Source: Aquincola agrisoli (lineage in GTDB: Bacteria > Pseudomonadota > Gammaproteobacteria > Burkholderiales > Burkholderiaceae_C). Taken from it: a DNA stretch of 64,000 nt. The first letter of the stretch is position 1, and each line of letters opens with the position of its first letter. The position numbers and the translations under genes were made by a program. The stretch lies in contig NZ_JAZIBG010000012.1 of the NCBI RefSeq assembly GCF_036621135.1, positions 1 to 64,000 of the forward strand, given 5' to 3'. Under the pieces are notes generated by a model, which did no database searches, had not been told where the DNA came from, and saw only the letters and a list, made by a program, of their open reading frames with translations. This document shows, in pieces, positions 42,884-51,667 of the stretch.

Positions 42884-43816
42884 TCAGCCCCAGCGTGTTC
42901 CCGGACCGACGTGAATGTGCTCTTCGCCTGCCGACGCTTCGCCGAAACGTTCAGCCGGTGCCGTCAGCACCGTTTCGAGCATGGCGGCCCAGTGGGTGCC
43001 GCCCGGCTGGCGCGACAACTCGGAATCCCGGGCATCCATCAGCGCGTCGAATTTGTCCGAAGACTCGGCGCCGTTCAAGTCCGCGGCCCGCACCGGCGCG
43101 TGGCCCATGTGGATCGCGATCTTGCGGCACACATTGGCGTACATCTGTGCGATGCGCGAGGGGCTGAGGTCCATCGAGCCCGCCAATTGCACTGGCGTCA
43201 TCCCCACGCCAAGGTAGGCATCGATCACGCGGCGCTCCGATTCCGGCAGCTTGGCGAACAGCTTCTCCAGGTGGCGCAACACCAGGCCGGTATCCACGCG
43301 CGCTTCCACTTCGTCGTGGGCTGTCGCGGGCTCGTGCACGTGCTCCGGTGCCTCGTCGTCCGCGCGCGGCGACAGGCTTCGCGGATGCGCCATATGGGCT
43401 GCGTACTGCAGGTCGGCGACCTCCGCCACCGTCAGGCCGCACACCTCGCCCAGCTCCGACAGGTTAGGCTCCCTGCCGTGAGCGGCGATCCACCGGTCGC
43501 GCGCTATTTCCAAGGCCTTGACCTTCCGCCGATCGCTGCGGGGCAGAACGTCCATGCCGCGCAATTCGTCGAGCATCGCGCCGCGCACGCGCATGCGTGC
43601 ATACCGGACGAAGGCCTCGCGCGCCTCCTCGCTGTCGTGGTCGCCCTCCCATTCGAAAGCCACGGCGGACTGCGCCACGGCGATCAGCCCCGCCTGGATC
43701 AGGTCCGCCCGCTCCACGTTGCTGGGCAGACGCCGGGCCAGCGAAGCTGCCTCCTGTCGCACCCACGAGGTGTTTCGGGCGACGAGTGACGAACACACGC
43801 CTTCCATGGAAATCAT
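42884..43816 (-). CDS. FliA/WhiG-family RNA polymerase sigma factor
   Basis: This 310-residue sigma factor has region 2 (FVRYARMRVRGAMLDELRGMD, LPRS), a region 3 portion (GREPNLSELGEVCGLTVAEV) and region 4 (LPESERRVIDAYLG, then LDLSPSRIAQMYANV). These are the marks of the sigma-28 flagellar class. A C-terminal extension of about 60 residues follows region 4. No flhF, fleN or chemotaxis gene is adjacent, so it may be a second, specialised member. It is read from a leader with three hairpins. Confidence 0.82.
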   Translation of the reverse strand: MISMEGVCSSLVARNTSWVRQEAASLARRLPSNVERADLIQAGLIAVAQSAVAFEWEGDHDSEEAREAFVRYARMRVRGAMLDELRGMDVLPRSDRRKVKALEIARDRWIAAHGREPNLSELGEVCGLTVAEVADLQYAAHMAHPRSLSPRADDEAPEHVHEPATAHDEVEARVDTGLVLRHLEKLFAKLPESERRVIDAYLGVGMTPVQLAGSMDLSPSRIAQMYANVCRKIAIHMGHAPVRAADLNGAESSDKFDALMDARDSELSRQPGGTHWAAMLETVLTAPAERFGEASAGEEHIHVGPGTRWG

Positions 43817-43847
43817 GAGGTTTACGTCCCGTTACTGCAGACCGTCA

Positions 43848-43954
43848 ACCTGCCTGCGGCAGGTGTCCCCAGGGCGAAGGCAGGGGGCGAGCGTACGACG
43901 CTCCCGCCCGTTGGAGGGCCGGCGCGGCGGGCGTTCCGGTCTGTGTGTACAGAC
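43848..43954. promoter_or_regulatory. Three inverted repeats upstream of the sigma-factor gene
   Basis: Within 107 bp lie three perfect inverted repeats: ACCTGCC-tgc-GGCAGGT (43848-43864), GAGCGT-acg-ACGCTC (43889-43903) and GTCTGT-gtgt-ACAGAC (43939-43954). The first is 32 bp before the sigma-factor start and could fold in its leader RNA. The last resembles an operator. The rest of the 273-bp gap to the next gene shows nothing else clear. Confidence 0.45.
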
Positions 43955-44089
43955 GGTCCGCCAGCCCCGAACATACTTCAGACGCGAAGTCCGGGCGTTT
44001 CCAGGCGCTTCAGGTGGCTGTGCGCGCCGCGCATGGGGCACCGTCGTGCCCTGCGGGCAGCATGGCACGAATGGTGCATTTGCTCCGGC

Positions 44090-44335
44090 ATGAAACCCGA
44101 TCCGATCGCTCCCCTCTCTTTATGCACGAACTGCGATGGGTTGGTACGGAACGTGGGCGGGCCGGCGCATGGGGCCCTGCAGTTGGGCGGCGCCACCAAG
44201 TTGCCCGGCGGCCTCTCAGCCGGCGTGGTGTTCCGCTACCGGTGCAGCCGTTGCGGCAGCGCCTGGCTGCGGGCCGCCGATTCGCAGAGCGGCCTGGCAC
44301 GGTGGATGGCGGACAGCGGCGCACTGCGCGCCTGA
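44090..44335 (+). CDS. Small zinc-ribbon-like CxxC protein, copy 1
   Basis: This 81-residue product has two CxxC pairs (CTNC near 12 and CSRC near 52), a likely zinc ribbon. The core (GGLSAGVVFRYRC, CGSAWLRAADS) is shared with the product of 44959-45264. I do not recognise a named family. It is divergent from the sigma-factor gene. The ATG at 44090 directly precedes the first Cys pair; upstream open sequence overlaps the hairpin region. Confidence 0.68.
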   Translation: MKPDPIAPLSLCTNCDGLVRNVGGPAHGALQLGGATKLPGGLSAGVVFRYRCSRCGSAWLRAADSQSGLARWMADSGALRA

Positions 44336-44351
44336 GACAGGCGCTGCGCGC

Positions 44352-44639
44352 TCAGAAAGCCGTCTCGTCCGCCAGCAGCCCTGCCGCGGCCAACGCAATG
44401 CTCAACGACGACAGTTGTGCGGCAAACGACTCGTGCGCCTTCTCGCCTGCCTCGGCCACGCCGGCGATCTCCGCCAGCAGGCGCCGGCGGCCCGCGATCA
44501 CCACACCCTGCCGCACGCTCGGATCGAGCGAGTACTCGGCATTGAGCCATTCGATCTGGGCCTGCAGCCGGGATTGCCACACGCGCAGCACCTGCGCCTT
44601 GGTGGCTCCAGCTTCTTCGAGAACACGCCAGGAAAACAT
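44352..44639 (-). CDS. Small helical hypothetical protein
   Basis: This 95-residue product is predicted to be helical (VLRVWQSRLQAQIEWLNAEYSLD) with no motif I recognise. Codon use is typical. It is convergent with copy 1 of the CxxC protein, 16 bp apart, and possibly co-transcribed with the small gene upstream at 44712. Confidence 0.55.
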   Translation of the reverse strand: MFSWRVLEEAGATKAQVLRVWQSRLQAQIEWLNAEYSLDPSVRQGVVIAGRRRLLAEIAGVAEAGEKAHESFAAQLSSLSIALAAAGLLADETAF

Positions 44640-44711
44640 GCGCGGAATCTAACCGCCACGCCCCGGCCGGTGTGCAGGCCGGTGAATGTTGACCCGGCCG
44701 CCTGATCGGCC

Positions 44712-44921
44712 TCAAGAAAGTGTGCCTGCCCGCCCCGCCTGCGGCCCGCCGGGCGGCGCCTCCTGCCGCTGCATGCCGTAGAGCAGGCCGATGGCAACGC
44801 GGCCGGTCCACCAGACCCGGCGCTCGCTGCCTGGCAGCACGATGAGTCCCTTCGGCCAGTCGGCCGGCATGTCCGGGTCGTCCAAGGGGGGGGCGCCGCA
44901 AGTGTCGGGAGGGATGGCCAC
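44712..44921 (-). CDS. Small hypothetical protein, 69 residues
   Basis: This short product begins at a GTG with a GAGGAG site 5 bases upstream. It is Pro- and Asp-rich at the N-terminus (CGAPPLDDPDMPADWP), followed by a Trp/Arg segment (RRVWWTGRVAIGLLYGM). I do not recognise the family. It lies 37 bp after the second CxxC protein on the same strand, suggesting co-transcription. Confidence 0.55.
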   Translation of the reverse strand: MAIPPDTCGAPPLDDPDMPADWPKGLIVLPGSERRVWWTGRVAIGLLYGMQRQEAPPGGPQAGRAGTLS

Positions 44922-44958
44922 GTGCACTCCTCGCTGTCGGTGATGGGATGCGCCGGCG

Positions 44959-45264
44959 TTATGCACTCTGCTGGTTGCGCAGACCGGTCTGGAACAGGGA
45001 GGGGCAGGTGGCTGCGCCGCCGCCGCGTCCACCTGCCACGTGATCGAGTTGTCCAGGGGCGAGCGGCGCGACCCAGCTCGCGCTGCGCGTCATGGAGTCG
45101 GCGGTGCGCGACCACAAGGTGCCGCAGCTGCCGCAGCGGTAGAGGAACACCACGCCGCTCGACAGGCCGCCCTGGCGCTTCTTCGCATCGGTGAGCCGCA
45201 GGCCCTCGTGGGCGCGTGCATCCGGCGCCTCTTCCAGCGCATGGCATCGATGGCACATGGTCAC
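44959..45264 (-). CDS. Small zinc-ribbon-like CxxC protein, copy 2
   Basis: This 101-residue product has CHRC at the N-terminus and CGSC near residue 45, with the core GGLSSGVVFLYRC shared with the product of 44090-44335. It starts at a GTG with an AGGAG site 7 bases upstream. The C-terminal 35 residues (Gly/Ala-rich) are not shared with the other copy. Function is unknown; a zinc-ribbon role is inferred from the Cys pairs. Confidence 0.66.
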   Translation of the reverse strand: MTMCHRCHALEEAPDARAHEGLRLTDAKKRQGGLSSGVVFLYRCGSCGTLWSRTADSMTRSASWVAPLAPGQLDHVAGGRGGGAATCPSLFQTGLRNQQSA

Positions 45265-45393
45265 GGTTGTTCTCCTTCTTGTCGTCAGCGGCAGGTGACA
45301 TGTTGCAACGTCTTGGCGGCGCCTTTGTAGGACAGCATGCCGTCGGCATGTGGGAGGCCGCTGTGCGACGGCTGACGCCCCCTTTTCCCGAGT

Positions 45394-45633
45394 TCAGCCG
45401 TCGTTCTTGTGTGCCCCCCGCAGGTTGATCGCGGCCAGGCAGAACTGCAACGTGACCAGCGCCCAGGCCTGGCTGTGCCATCCCCAGAGGGTCCACAGCA
45501 CGTTGCTGAACAGGAAGAGCCAGAAGGCCCAGCGCCGCGGCCCTTGGCGCTGCGACGCGACGAGCCAGGAGGCGGCCACCGTCACCAGCATCGCGGGCCA
45601 TTGCAGCAGATCCATCAACGCGGCCTCGTCCAT
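45394..45633 (-). CDS. Small conserved membrane protein, 79 residues
   Basis: The product has two or three membrane helices (LLQWPAMLVTVAASWLVAS, WAFWLFLFSNVLWTLWGW, WALVTLQFCLAAINLRG). Similar short proteins are common in Burkholderiales and Xanthomonas; the transported substrate, if any, is unknown. The stop codon lies in one arm of a 9-bp inverted repeat GACGGCTGA/TCAGCCGTC (45367-45402), a possible terminator with an 18-base loop. Confidence 0.75.
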   Translation of the reverse strand: MDEAALMDLLQWPAMLVTVAASWLVASQRQGPRRWAFWLFLFSNVLWTLWGWHSQAWALVTLQFCLAAINLRGAHKNDG

Positions 45634-45752
45634 TCGATCACCCTCGCACGGCCCCTGCCTTGCTCGGCGGGAGCGGGGCAATCGCCACGCCCGCGCGGGC
45701 GCCGGCCGGCGCCAGGCGGCCAGCGGGGCCGTCCCTATACTCGCCCCCCGCC

Positions 45753-46244
45753 ATGCCCTCCACCGGTTCGCCAGCAGTCGCCGTCCCCCTGGGCCGCCTT
45801 TGGGCCGGCTGCCGTGGCCCACGCTGGCGGCCTTCCTGGTCGCTTTCGCCATCATCGTCGTGATGGCGGTGGGGAACCATCAAGTCCAGGTGAGGCAGAA
45901 CCAGGCGGCGGACGCGTTGTCCCACACCCTGGAGGTGATCGAGCAGATGCAGGGCGTGGTGTCCAGCACCAGGGACGCCGAGACCGGCCAGCGGGGCTAC
46001 CTGCTCACTGGCGAGGAGTCCTACCTGGCGCCGTACCGGATGGCAAAGGCGGCCCTCACCGGCCAGTTCGTCGCGCTGGGGGCCCTGATCGGCGACGACC
46101 AGCAGCAGCGCGGCCGCCTCGCGCAACTGGAACAGCTCACCGACGACAAGCTCGCCGAGCTGGCCGAAACCATCGAGCTGCGCCGGGCCGGGCAGGCCGA
46201 GGAGGCGCTGCGCATCGGAGGAGAACTGGCTGCGCCACGGCCAG
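45753..46244 (+). pseudogene. Broken sensor end (TM1 + partial CHASE3) of the hybrid kinase
   Basis: An ATG at 45753 reads MPSTGSPAVAVPLGRL, then loses frame at an imperfect 11-bp tandem repeat (45790-45800 and 45801-45811, 9 of 11 identical). Removing one copy restores PLGRL-PWPTLAAFLVAFAII, a membrane helix, followed by a CHASE3 domain (STRDAETGQRGYLLTGEESYL). The domain stops after about 100 residues and the frame shifts again into the GAF region near 46215. The second half of CHASE3, the second membrane helix and HAMP are absent. A TTG at 45800 could start the fragment instead. Confidence 0.75.
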
Positions 46245-49001
46245 ATGGCCCTGGGGGCCGAGCTTCAGGGCGACCCGCGGCTCGAGCTGCTGGCCGAGCG
46301 TGCCCTGCGCTTCCTGGCGGGCTTCATGGAGGCGCCGGTCGGTGCCTTGTACGTCGCCCAGCCGGACGGCAGTTTCCGCCGCATGGCGGGTTATGCGCTG
46401 GAGGACGCGGCCCCGTTGCCGGCGGCGGTGCTGCCGGGCCAGGGCCTGCTGGGCCAGGCAGCCCAGGGCATGCGCGTGCTGCACGTGAGCCAGGTGCCGG
46501 ACGGTTACCTGCACGTCGGCTCCCCGCTGGGCCGCGCCAAGCCGCGCGAACTGCTGCTCGCGCCGGTCGTGGTCGACGGCGGGGTGCAGTGCGTGGTCGA
46601 GCTGGGCTTCTTCCGGCGTGTCACGCCCGTCGACCGGGAGCTGATGCTGCGGATCGCAGCTTCGCTGGCGATGGGCGTGCGGGCTTCGCGCGACCGCAGC
46701 CGCCTCGAGGAACTGCTCGAGGAAACACAGCACCAGGCCGAGGAACTGCAGGCGCAGCAAGAGGAGCTGCGCGTCAGCAACGAGGAGCTGGAAGAGCAGA
46801 GCCGCGTGCTGCGCCAGTCGCAGGCGCGCCTGGAAGGCCAGCAGGCGGAGCTGGAACAGAGCAACCAGCGGCTCGGGACCCAGGCGCGCACGCTGGAGAA
46901 CCAGCGGGACGAACTCTCCAACGCCCAGCGCATCCTGGCGGAACGGGCGGGCGAGCTCGAGCGCGCGAGCCAGTACAAGAGCGAGTTCCTGGCCAACATG
47001 AGCCACGAGTTGCGCACGCCGCTCCACTCGACGCTGATCCTCGCCAAGCTGCTGGCCGACAGCCGCCCTGGCAACCTCTCGCCGGAACAGGTGAAATTCG
47101 CGCAGACCATCTCCGCGGCGGGCAACGACCTGCTCGGCCTCATCAACGACATCCTCGACCTGTCGAAGATCGAGGCCGGCAAGATGGAGGTCGATCCGCA
47201 GCACGTCGGGCTGGCCGGCTTCCTCGAGCGGCTGCGGCGCAGTGTCGAGCCGCTGGCGCATGACCGCGGCCTGGCGTTTCGCCTGGTGGTGGACGAGCAG
47301 GTGCCGGATGGCTTCGTCACCGACGAGGCCCGCTGCGCGCAGATCCTGAAGAACCTGCTGTCCAACGCAGTGAAGTTCACCGAGGCCGGCGAGGTCGTGC
47401 TGCAGGTATCGAGCGATGCCGATGCCCGCATGCTGCACTTCGCGGTGCGCGACACCGGCGTCGGCATCCCTGAAGGCAAGCACGAGGCGATCTTCGAGGC
47501 CTTCACTCAGGCCGATGGCAGCACGCACCGCAGGTTCGGCGGCACCGGCCTGGGACTGACCATCTCGCGCGACCTGGCGCAGCTGCTCGGCTGCGGCATC
47601 CGCATGAACAGCATCGTCGGCCGCGGCAGCGTCTTCACGCTGACCCTGCCGTGGTCGATGCCTGCTCCGGCCCCATCGGCGGCGCCGGGCGCACGGCCGC
47701 CGGGGCACGGGCTGCCGCCGCCCGCCGCCCTGGGGCCGCCCTCGGCGCCCGTCCTGCCGGCGCCGCCGGTGGCCGCCGAGGCCGTAACCGACGACCGGGC
47801 CGCGTTGCAGCCCGGCGTGCAGACGCTGCTGGTGATCGAGGACGACCTGCCCTTCGCGGCGATCCTGCGCGACCTCGGCCGCGAGGCTGGGTTCCAGTGC
47901 GTGGTGGCGCACACCGCCGCCGACGGGCTGCAGGCGGCCCGCGAGCACCGGCCCGGAGCCATCCTGCTGGATATGCAGCTGCCGGACCAGCCGGGCCTGG
48001 CGGTGCTCGACCGCCTCAAGCAGGACCCGCAGACCCGCCATGTGCCGGTGCACGTGGTGTCGGTGGTCGACCATGCGCGCGATGCCTTCGGGATGGGTGC
48101 CGTCGGCTACGACATGAAGCCCGCCGACCGCGAGCAGCTCGCCGGCGTGCTGGCCCGGCTGGCCGGGCGGCTGTCGCGCACGCTGCGGCGCCTGCTCGTG
48201 GTCGAGGACGATCCGCGCCAGCGCGAGAGCATCCGTGCACTGCTGCAGTCCGACGGCATCGAGATCGTCGATGCAGCCACCGCCGGCGCCGCGCTCGGCC
48301 GGCTGCAGGGCGAGGCGTTCGACTGCGTCGTCATGGACCTCAGCCTGCCCGACATGAGCGGCTTCGACCTGCTGGAGCGGCTGTCCGAGCGAGGGGGCAT
48401 CGTGTATCCGCCGGTCATCGTCTACACCGGGCGCTCGCTGACACGCGACCAGGAGGAACGGCTGCGCCGCTTCTCCAAGTCCATCATCCTGAAGGGGGCG
48501 CGGTCGCCGGAGCGCCTGCTGTCCGAGGTGACGCTCTTCCTGCACCAGGCCGAGGGCGACCTGCCGGCCGACCGCCAGCGCATGCTGCGCCAGGCGCGCG
48601 AGCGCGAGTCGGTGCTCGAAGGCCGGCGCGTGCTCGTGGTGGACGACGACGTGCGCAACATCTTCGCGTTGTCCGCGGTGCTGGAGCCCAAGGGCTGCAC
48701 CGTCGCCATCGCGCGCAATGGCCGGGAGTCGCTGGAGGTGCTGGCGCGCAGCGCGGCGCAAGGGCCGCCGGTCGACCTGGTGCTGATGGACATCATGATG
48801 CCGGAGATGGACGGCTACAGCGCGATGCGCGAGATCCGCAGCCGCCCCGAGTTCGCCGGCCTGCCCATCATCGCGCTCACCGCCAAGGCGATGAGGGACG
48901 ACCAGGAGAAGTGCCTCGCGGCCGGCGCCAGCGACTACATCGCCAAGCCGCTCGACGTCGAGAAGCTGCTGTCGCTGGTGAGGGTGTGGATGCGGGCCTG
49001 A
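46245..49001 (+). CDS. Hybrid histidine kinase: GAF, HisKA, HATPase and three receivers
   Basis: The 918-residue part that stays in frame has a GAF domain (10-150), a coiled coil rich in Gln/Glu (150-245), HisKA with phospho-His in SHELRTPLHS near 253, HATPase (NLLSNAVKFTEAGE, DTGVGIPEGK, GTGLGLTIS) and three receivers with acceptor Asp in ILLDMQLPD, VVMDLSLPD and VLMDIMMPE. Its natural start is uncertain: GGAGGAG at 46217-46223 could serve a CTG at 46230 or the ATG at 46245. Upstream codons WLRHGQ in this frame are conserved in relatives just after HAMP, showing that the sensor half was lost rather than never present. Confidence 0.85.
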   Translation: MALGAELQGDPRLELLAERALRFLAGFMEAPVGALYVAQPDGSFRRMAGYALEDAAPLPAAVLPGQGLLGQAAQGMRVLHVSQVPDGYLHVGSPLGRAKPRELLLAPVVVDGGVQCVVELGFFRRVTPVDRELMLRIAASLAMGVRASRDRSRLEELLEETQHQAEELQAQQEELRVSNEELEEQSRVLRQSQARLEGQQAELEQSNQRLGTQARTLENQRDELSNAQRILAERAGELERASQYKSEFLANMSHELRTPLHSTLILAKLLADSRPGNLSPEQVKFAQTISAAGNDLLGLINDILDLSKIEAGKMEVDPQHVGLAGFLERLRRSVEPLAHDRGLAFRLVVDEQVPDGFVTDEARCAQILKNLLSNAVKFTEAGEVVLQVSSDADARMLHFAVRDTGVGIPEGKHEAIFEAFTQADGSTHRRFGGTGLGLTISRDLAQLLGCGIRMNSIVGRGSVFTLTLPWSMPAPAPSAAPGARPPGHGLPPPAALGPPSAPVLPAPPVAAEAVTDDRAALQPGVQTLLVIEDDLPFAAILRDLGREAGFQCVVAHTAADGLQAAREHRPGAILLDMQLPDQPGLAVLDRLKQDPQTRHVPVHVVSVVDHARDAFGMGAVGYDMKPADREQLAGVLARLAGRLSRTLRRLLVVEDDPRQRESIRALLQSDGIEIVDAATAGAALGRLQGEAFDCVVMDLSLPDMSGFDLLERLSERGGIVYPPVIVYTGRSLTRDQEERLRRFSKSIILKGARSPERLLSEVTLFLHQAEGDLPADRQRMLRQARERESVLEGRRVLVVDDDVRNIFALSAVLEPKGCTVAIARNGRESLEVLARSAAQGPPVDLVLMDIMMPEMDGYSAMREIRSRPEFAGLPIIALTAKAMRDDQEKCLAAGASDYIAKPLDVEKLLSLVRVWMRA

Positions 49002-49048
49002 CTTGTTAGGCCCTTAAACTGCCGGCCGGCTCCGTTCGCCACCGAGCA

Positions 49049-50479
49049 ATGACAACAACATCCGATCGCCTGCGCGGCCCGTCGCTGCCGCTGCTGGCCT
49101 GCTTGCTGTTCACCGCCTGCGCCAGCCCTCCGCCCGCCCAGCCACCCGCCGATACGGTCCCGCCCCAGTGGCAGGCCGCGCTGCCGCATGGCGGCGAGGC
49201 GGCGCAGCTGGCTGGCTGGTGGGCCCGTTTCGACGACCCGCTGCTCGCGCAGCTGATCGATACCGCGCAGCGGCGCAACCCGACCCTGGCCCAGGCTGCG
49301 GCCCGCATCGCGCAGGCGCGGGCCTCGGTGCGGATCGCGGGTGCCGCGGCGCGGCCCACCCTCGCCGCGAACGTGGGTGCCCAGCGTTCCGACAACGACC
49401 TGCCCGGCACCACCGGCCTGCAGACGGCGGGCAGCGCGACGCTCGATGCCGCCTGGGAGATCGACCTCTTCGGCGCCACGCGCCAGGCGGTGGCCGCCGC
49501 GCAGGCCCGCGCCGACGGCGCCGACGCGCAGTGGCACAACGCCCGCGTCAGCCTGGCCGCCGAGGTGGCCGGCGCCTACGTCGGCCTGCGCAGCTGCGAG
49601 GCCGTGCTGGAGGTCTACGAGAACGACGCCCGTTCCGGCGGACAGACGGCATCGCTGACGCAGCAGAAGGTCGACGCCGGCTTCGAGGCACCGGCCAACG
49701 CCGGCCTCGCACGCGCCGCGGCGGCCGAGGCGGCCAACCGGGTGGTCGCGCAGCGTGCCGACTGCGACCTCTCGGTCAAGCAGCTCGCCGCGCTCACCGT
49801 GGAGGCCGAGCCCGTGCTGCGCGGCCTGCTCGCGGAGCGCCGGGCCCGGCTGCCGCAGCCGGCGTCGTTCGCCGTCGAGGCGGTGCCGGCGCAGGTGCTG
49901 GCGCAGCGGCCCGACGTCGCTGCCGCCGAACGGGAGATCGCCGCGGCCTCCGCCGACGTGGGCGCGGCGCACGCGGACCGGTTCCCGCGGCTGTCGCTCA
50001 CCGGCTCGATCGGGCGGGCCGGCGTTCGCGTGGGGGGCGACACTTTTGACGGGCGCACTTGGTCGTTCGGCCCCGCCTTGCTGGCGCCGCTGGTCGACGG
50101 CGGGCGGCGCGTGGCGGCGGTCGATGCCGCGCAGGGGCGTTACGACGAAGCGGTGGCGGGCTGGCGCGAGCGCGTACTCGCCGCGGCGCGGGAGGTCGAG
50201 GAGGCGCTGGTGCGCCTCGAGGCCGCGCAGCGGCGCGAGCAGGACGCGCAGCGCGCTGCCAGCGGCTACGCCGAGTTCCTGGCGGCCGCGCAGACGCAAT
50301 GGCAGGTGGGCACTGGCAGCCTGCTCGATCTGGAACAGGCGCGGCGCAGCTCGCTGGGCGCCGATGCGGCGTTGATCCAGGTGCGGCGCGAGCGCGTCGC
50401 CGCCTGGCTGGCGCTCTACAAGGCGGTGGGCGGCGGCTGGCAGCAGGCCGCCGCCGGCACGACAGGGGATTCGAATTGA
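49049..50479 (+). CDS. RND efflux outer-membrane lipoprotein (NodT/OprM family)
   Basis: This 476-residue protein forms the outer-membrane channel of a tripartite pump. It has a lipoprotein signal with lipobox LFTAC and the paired OEP repeats (WWARFDDPLLAQLIDTAQRRNPTL; DLFGATRQAVAAA; LAQRPDVAAAEREI). It is the first gene of the efflux operon; order OMF-fusion-pump is less common than fusion-pump-OMF. Its stop overlaps a TTG near the next gene's start. Confidence 0.93.
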   Translation: MTTTSDRLRGPSLPLLACLLFTACASPPPAQPPADTVPPQWQAALPHGGEAAQLAGWWARFDDPLLAQLIDTAQRRNPTLAQAAARIAQARASVRIAGAAARPTLAANVGAQRSDNDLPGTTGLQTAGSATLDAAWEIDLFGATRQAVAAAQARADGADAQWHNARVSLAAEVAGAYVGLRSCEAVLEVYENDARSGGQTASLTQQKVDAGFEAPANAGLARAAAAEAANRVVAQRADCDLSVKQLAALTVEAEPVLRGLLAERRARLPQPASFAVEAVPAQVLAQRPDVAAAEREIAAASADVGAAHADRFPRLSLTGSIGRAGVRVGGDTFDGRTWSFGPALLAPLVDGGRRVAAVDAAQGRYDEAVAGWRERVLAAAREVEEALVRLEAAQRREQDAQRAASGYAEFLAAAQTQWQVGTGSLLDLEQARRSSLGADAALIQVRRERVAAWLALYKAVGGGWQQAAAGTTGDSN

Positions 50480-50484
50480 ACTCG

Positions 50485-51648
50485 ATGGAGCACAGGGCCG
50501 CACGCGGCATCGCGGCCGCGCTGGCCGGTCTGGGTGTGGCGGCGGTGCTGCTGGCCTGCGGCGGCGGCAAGACCGCGGGCGAGGCATCGCCAGGCGCGGC
50601 GTCGGCGCCCGCGCAGCCGGCGTCCGCAGCGCAGGCCGCGCTCACGGTCAACGCCGTGGTCGCCGTGCCGTCGGCCTGGCCGCGCACGCTCAGCGCCAAC
50701 GGCAGCGTGGCCGCCTGGCAGGAGAGCATCGTCAGTGCGGAGCAGGGCGGCTACCGGCTCGCCGAGGTGCTGGTCAACGTGGGCGACCGGGTGCGGCGCG
50801 GGCAGGTGCTGGCGCGGATGTCGGTCGACACGGTGCAGGTCGAGCTCGCGCAGACACGCGCGAGCCTGGCCGAAGCCGAGGCCACGCTGGCCGAGGCGCA
50901 GGCCAACGCCGAGCGCGCGCGGCAGCTGCAGACGACCGGCGCCATCAGCGCGCAGCAGATCAACCAGTACCTCACGGCCGAGAAGACGGCGCAGGCGCGG
51001 CTGCTGGCGCAGCGCGCCCGGCTGCAGTCCGACGAGCTGCGGCTGGCCAAGACCACGATCGCCGCGCCCGACGACGGCGTGATCTCGGCCCGCATGGCGA
51101 CCGTCGGTGCGGTGGCCGGCAACGGGCAGGAGCTGTTCCGCCTGATCCGCGGCGGCCGGCTCGAATGGCGCGGCGAGGTCACCGCGGCGGAGCTGTCGCA
51201 GGTGAAGCCCGGCATGAAGGTCGTGCTCGCGCTGCCCGACGGCGGCAGCGCCACCGGCCAGGTGCGCATGGTGGCGCCCACGGTCGACCCGCAGACGCGC
51301 AACGGCCTCGTCTACGTCGATCTGCCGGCGGCGGGCGCGTCGTCGGTGCGCGCCGGCATGTTCTCGCGCGGCGAATTCGAACTGGGCCGTTCGAGCGCAC
51401 TGACGCTGCCGCAGGCCGCCGTGGCGCTGCGCGACGGCTTCCAGTACGTGTTCGTGATCGAGGATCAGTCGCGCGTGCGGCAGACCAAGGTGACGCTGGG
51501 CCGCCGCCAGGGCGACCGGGTGGAGGTCCTGTCGGGCCTGCCGCAGGGCGCACGTGTCGTGGCCGCGGGGGTCGGCTTCCTGGCCGACGGCGACCTGGTC
51601 CGCGTGGTCGAGGCCGCCGCGCCGCCCGCGTCCGCCGCGGCACGCTGA
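50485..51648 (+). CDS. RND efflux membrane fusion protein
   Basis: This 387-residue periplasmic adaptor has a lipobox (VLLAC), a barrel-sandwich half (RVRRGQVLARMSVDTVQVEL), a short alpha-hairpin of about 70 residues and a beta-barrel region (ELSQVKPGMKVVLALPDG). The length and short hairpin fit the HlyD/AcrA branch used with HAE1 pumps. ATG at 50485 is chosen; a TTG at 50476 overlaps the previous stop. Confidence 0.92.
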   Translation: MEHRAARGIAAALAGLGVAAVLLACGGGKTAGEASPGAASAPAQPASAAQAALTVNAVVAVPSAWPRTLSANGSVAAWQESIVSAEQGGYRLAEVLVNVGDRVRRGQVLARMSVDTVQVELAQTRASLAEAEATLAEAQANAERARQLQTTGAISAQQINQYLTAEKTAQARLLAQRARLQSDELRLAKTTIAAPDDGVISARMATVGAVAGNGQELFRLIRGGRLEWRGEVTAAELSQVKPGMKVVLALPDGGSATGQVRMVAPTVDPQTRNGLVYVDLPAAGASSVRAGMFSRGEFELGRSSALTLPQAAVALRDGFQYVFVIEDQSRVRQTKVTLGRRQGDRVEVLSGLPQGARVVAAGVGFLADGDLVRVVEAAAPPASAAAR

Positions 51649-51667
51649 AGCAGCCGGAGCACAGCGC

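Noticed and set aside
45340..45360. Palindrome CATGCCG-T-CGGCATG near 45330-45355
   Set aside because: The arms nearly touch and cannot form a stable hairpin; an operator is possible but nothing supports a regulator.
46137..48761. Open frame of 874 codons on the minus strand
   Set aside because: It mirrors the hybrid kinase and has no domain.
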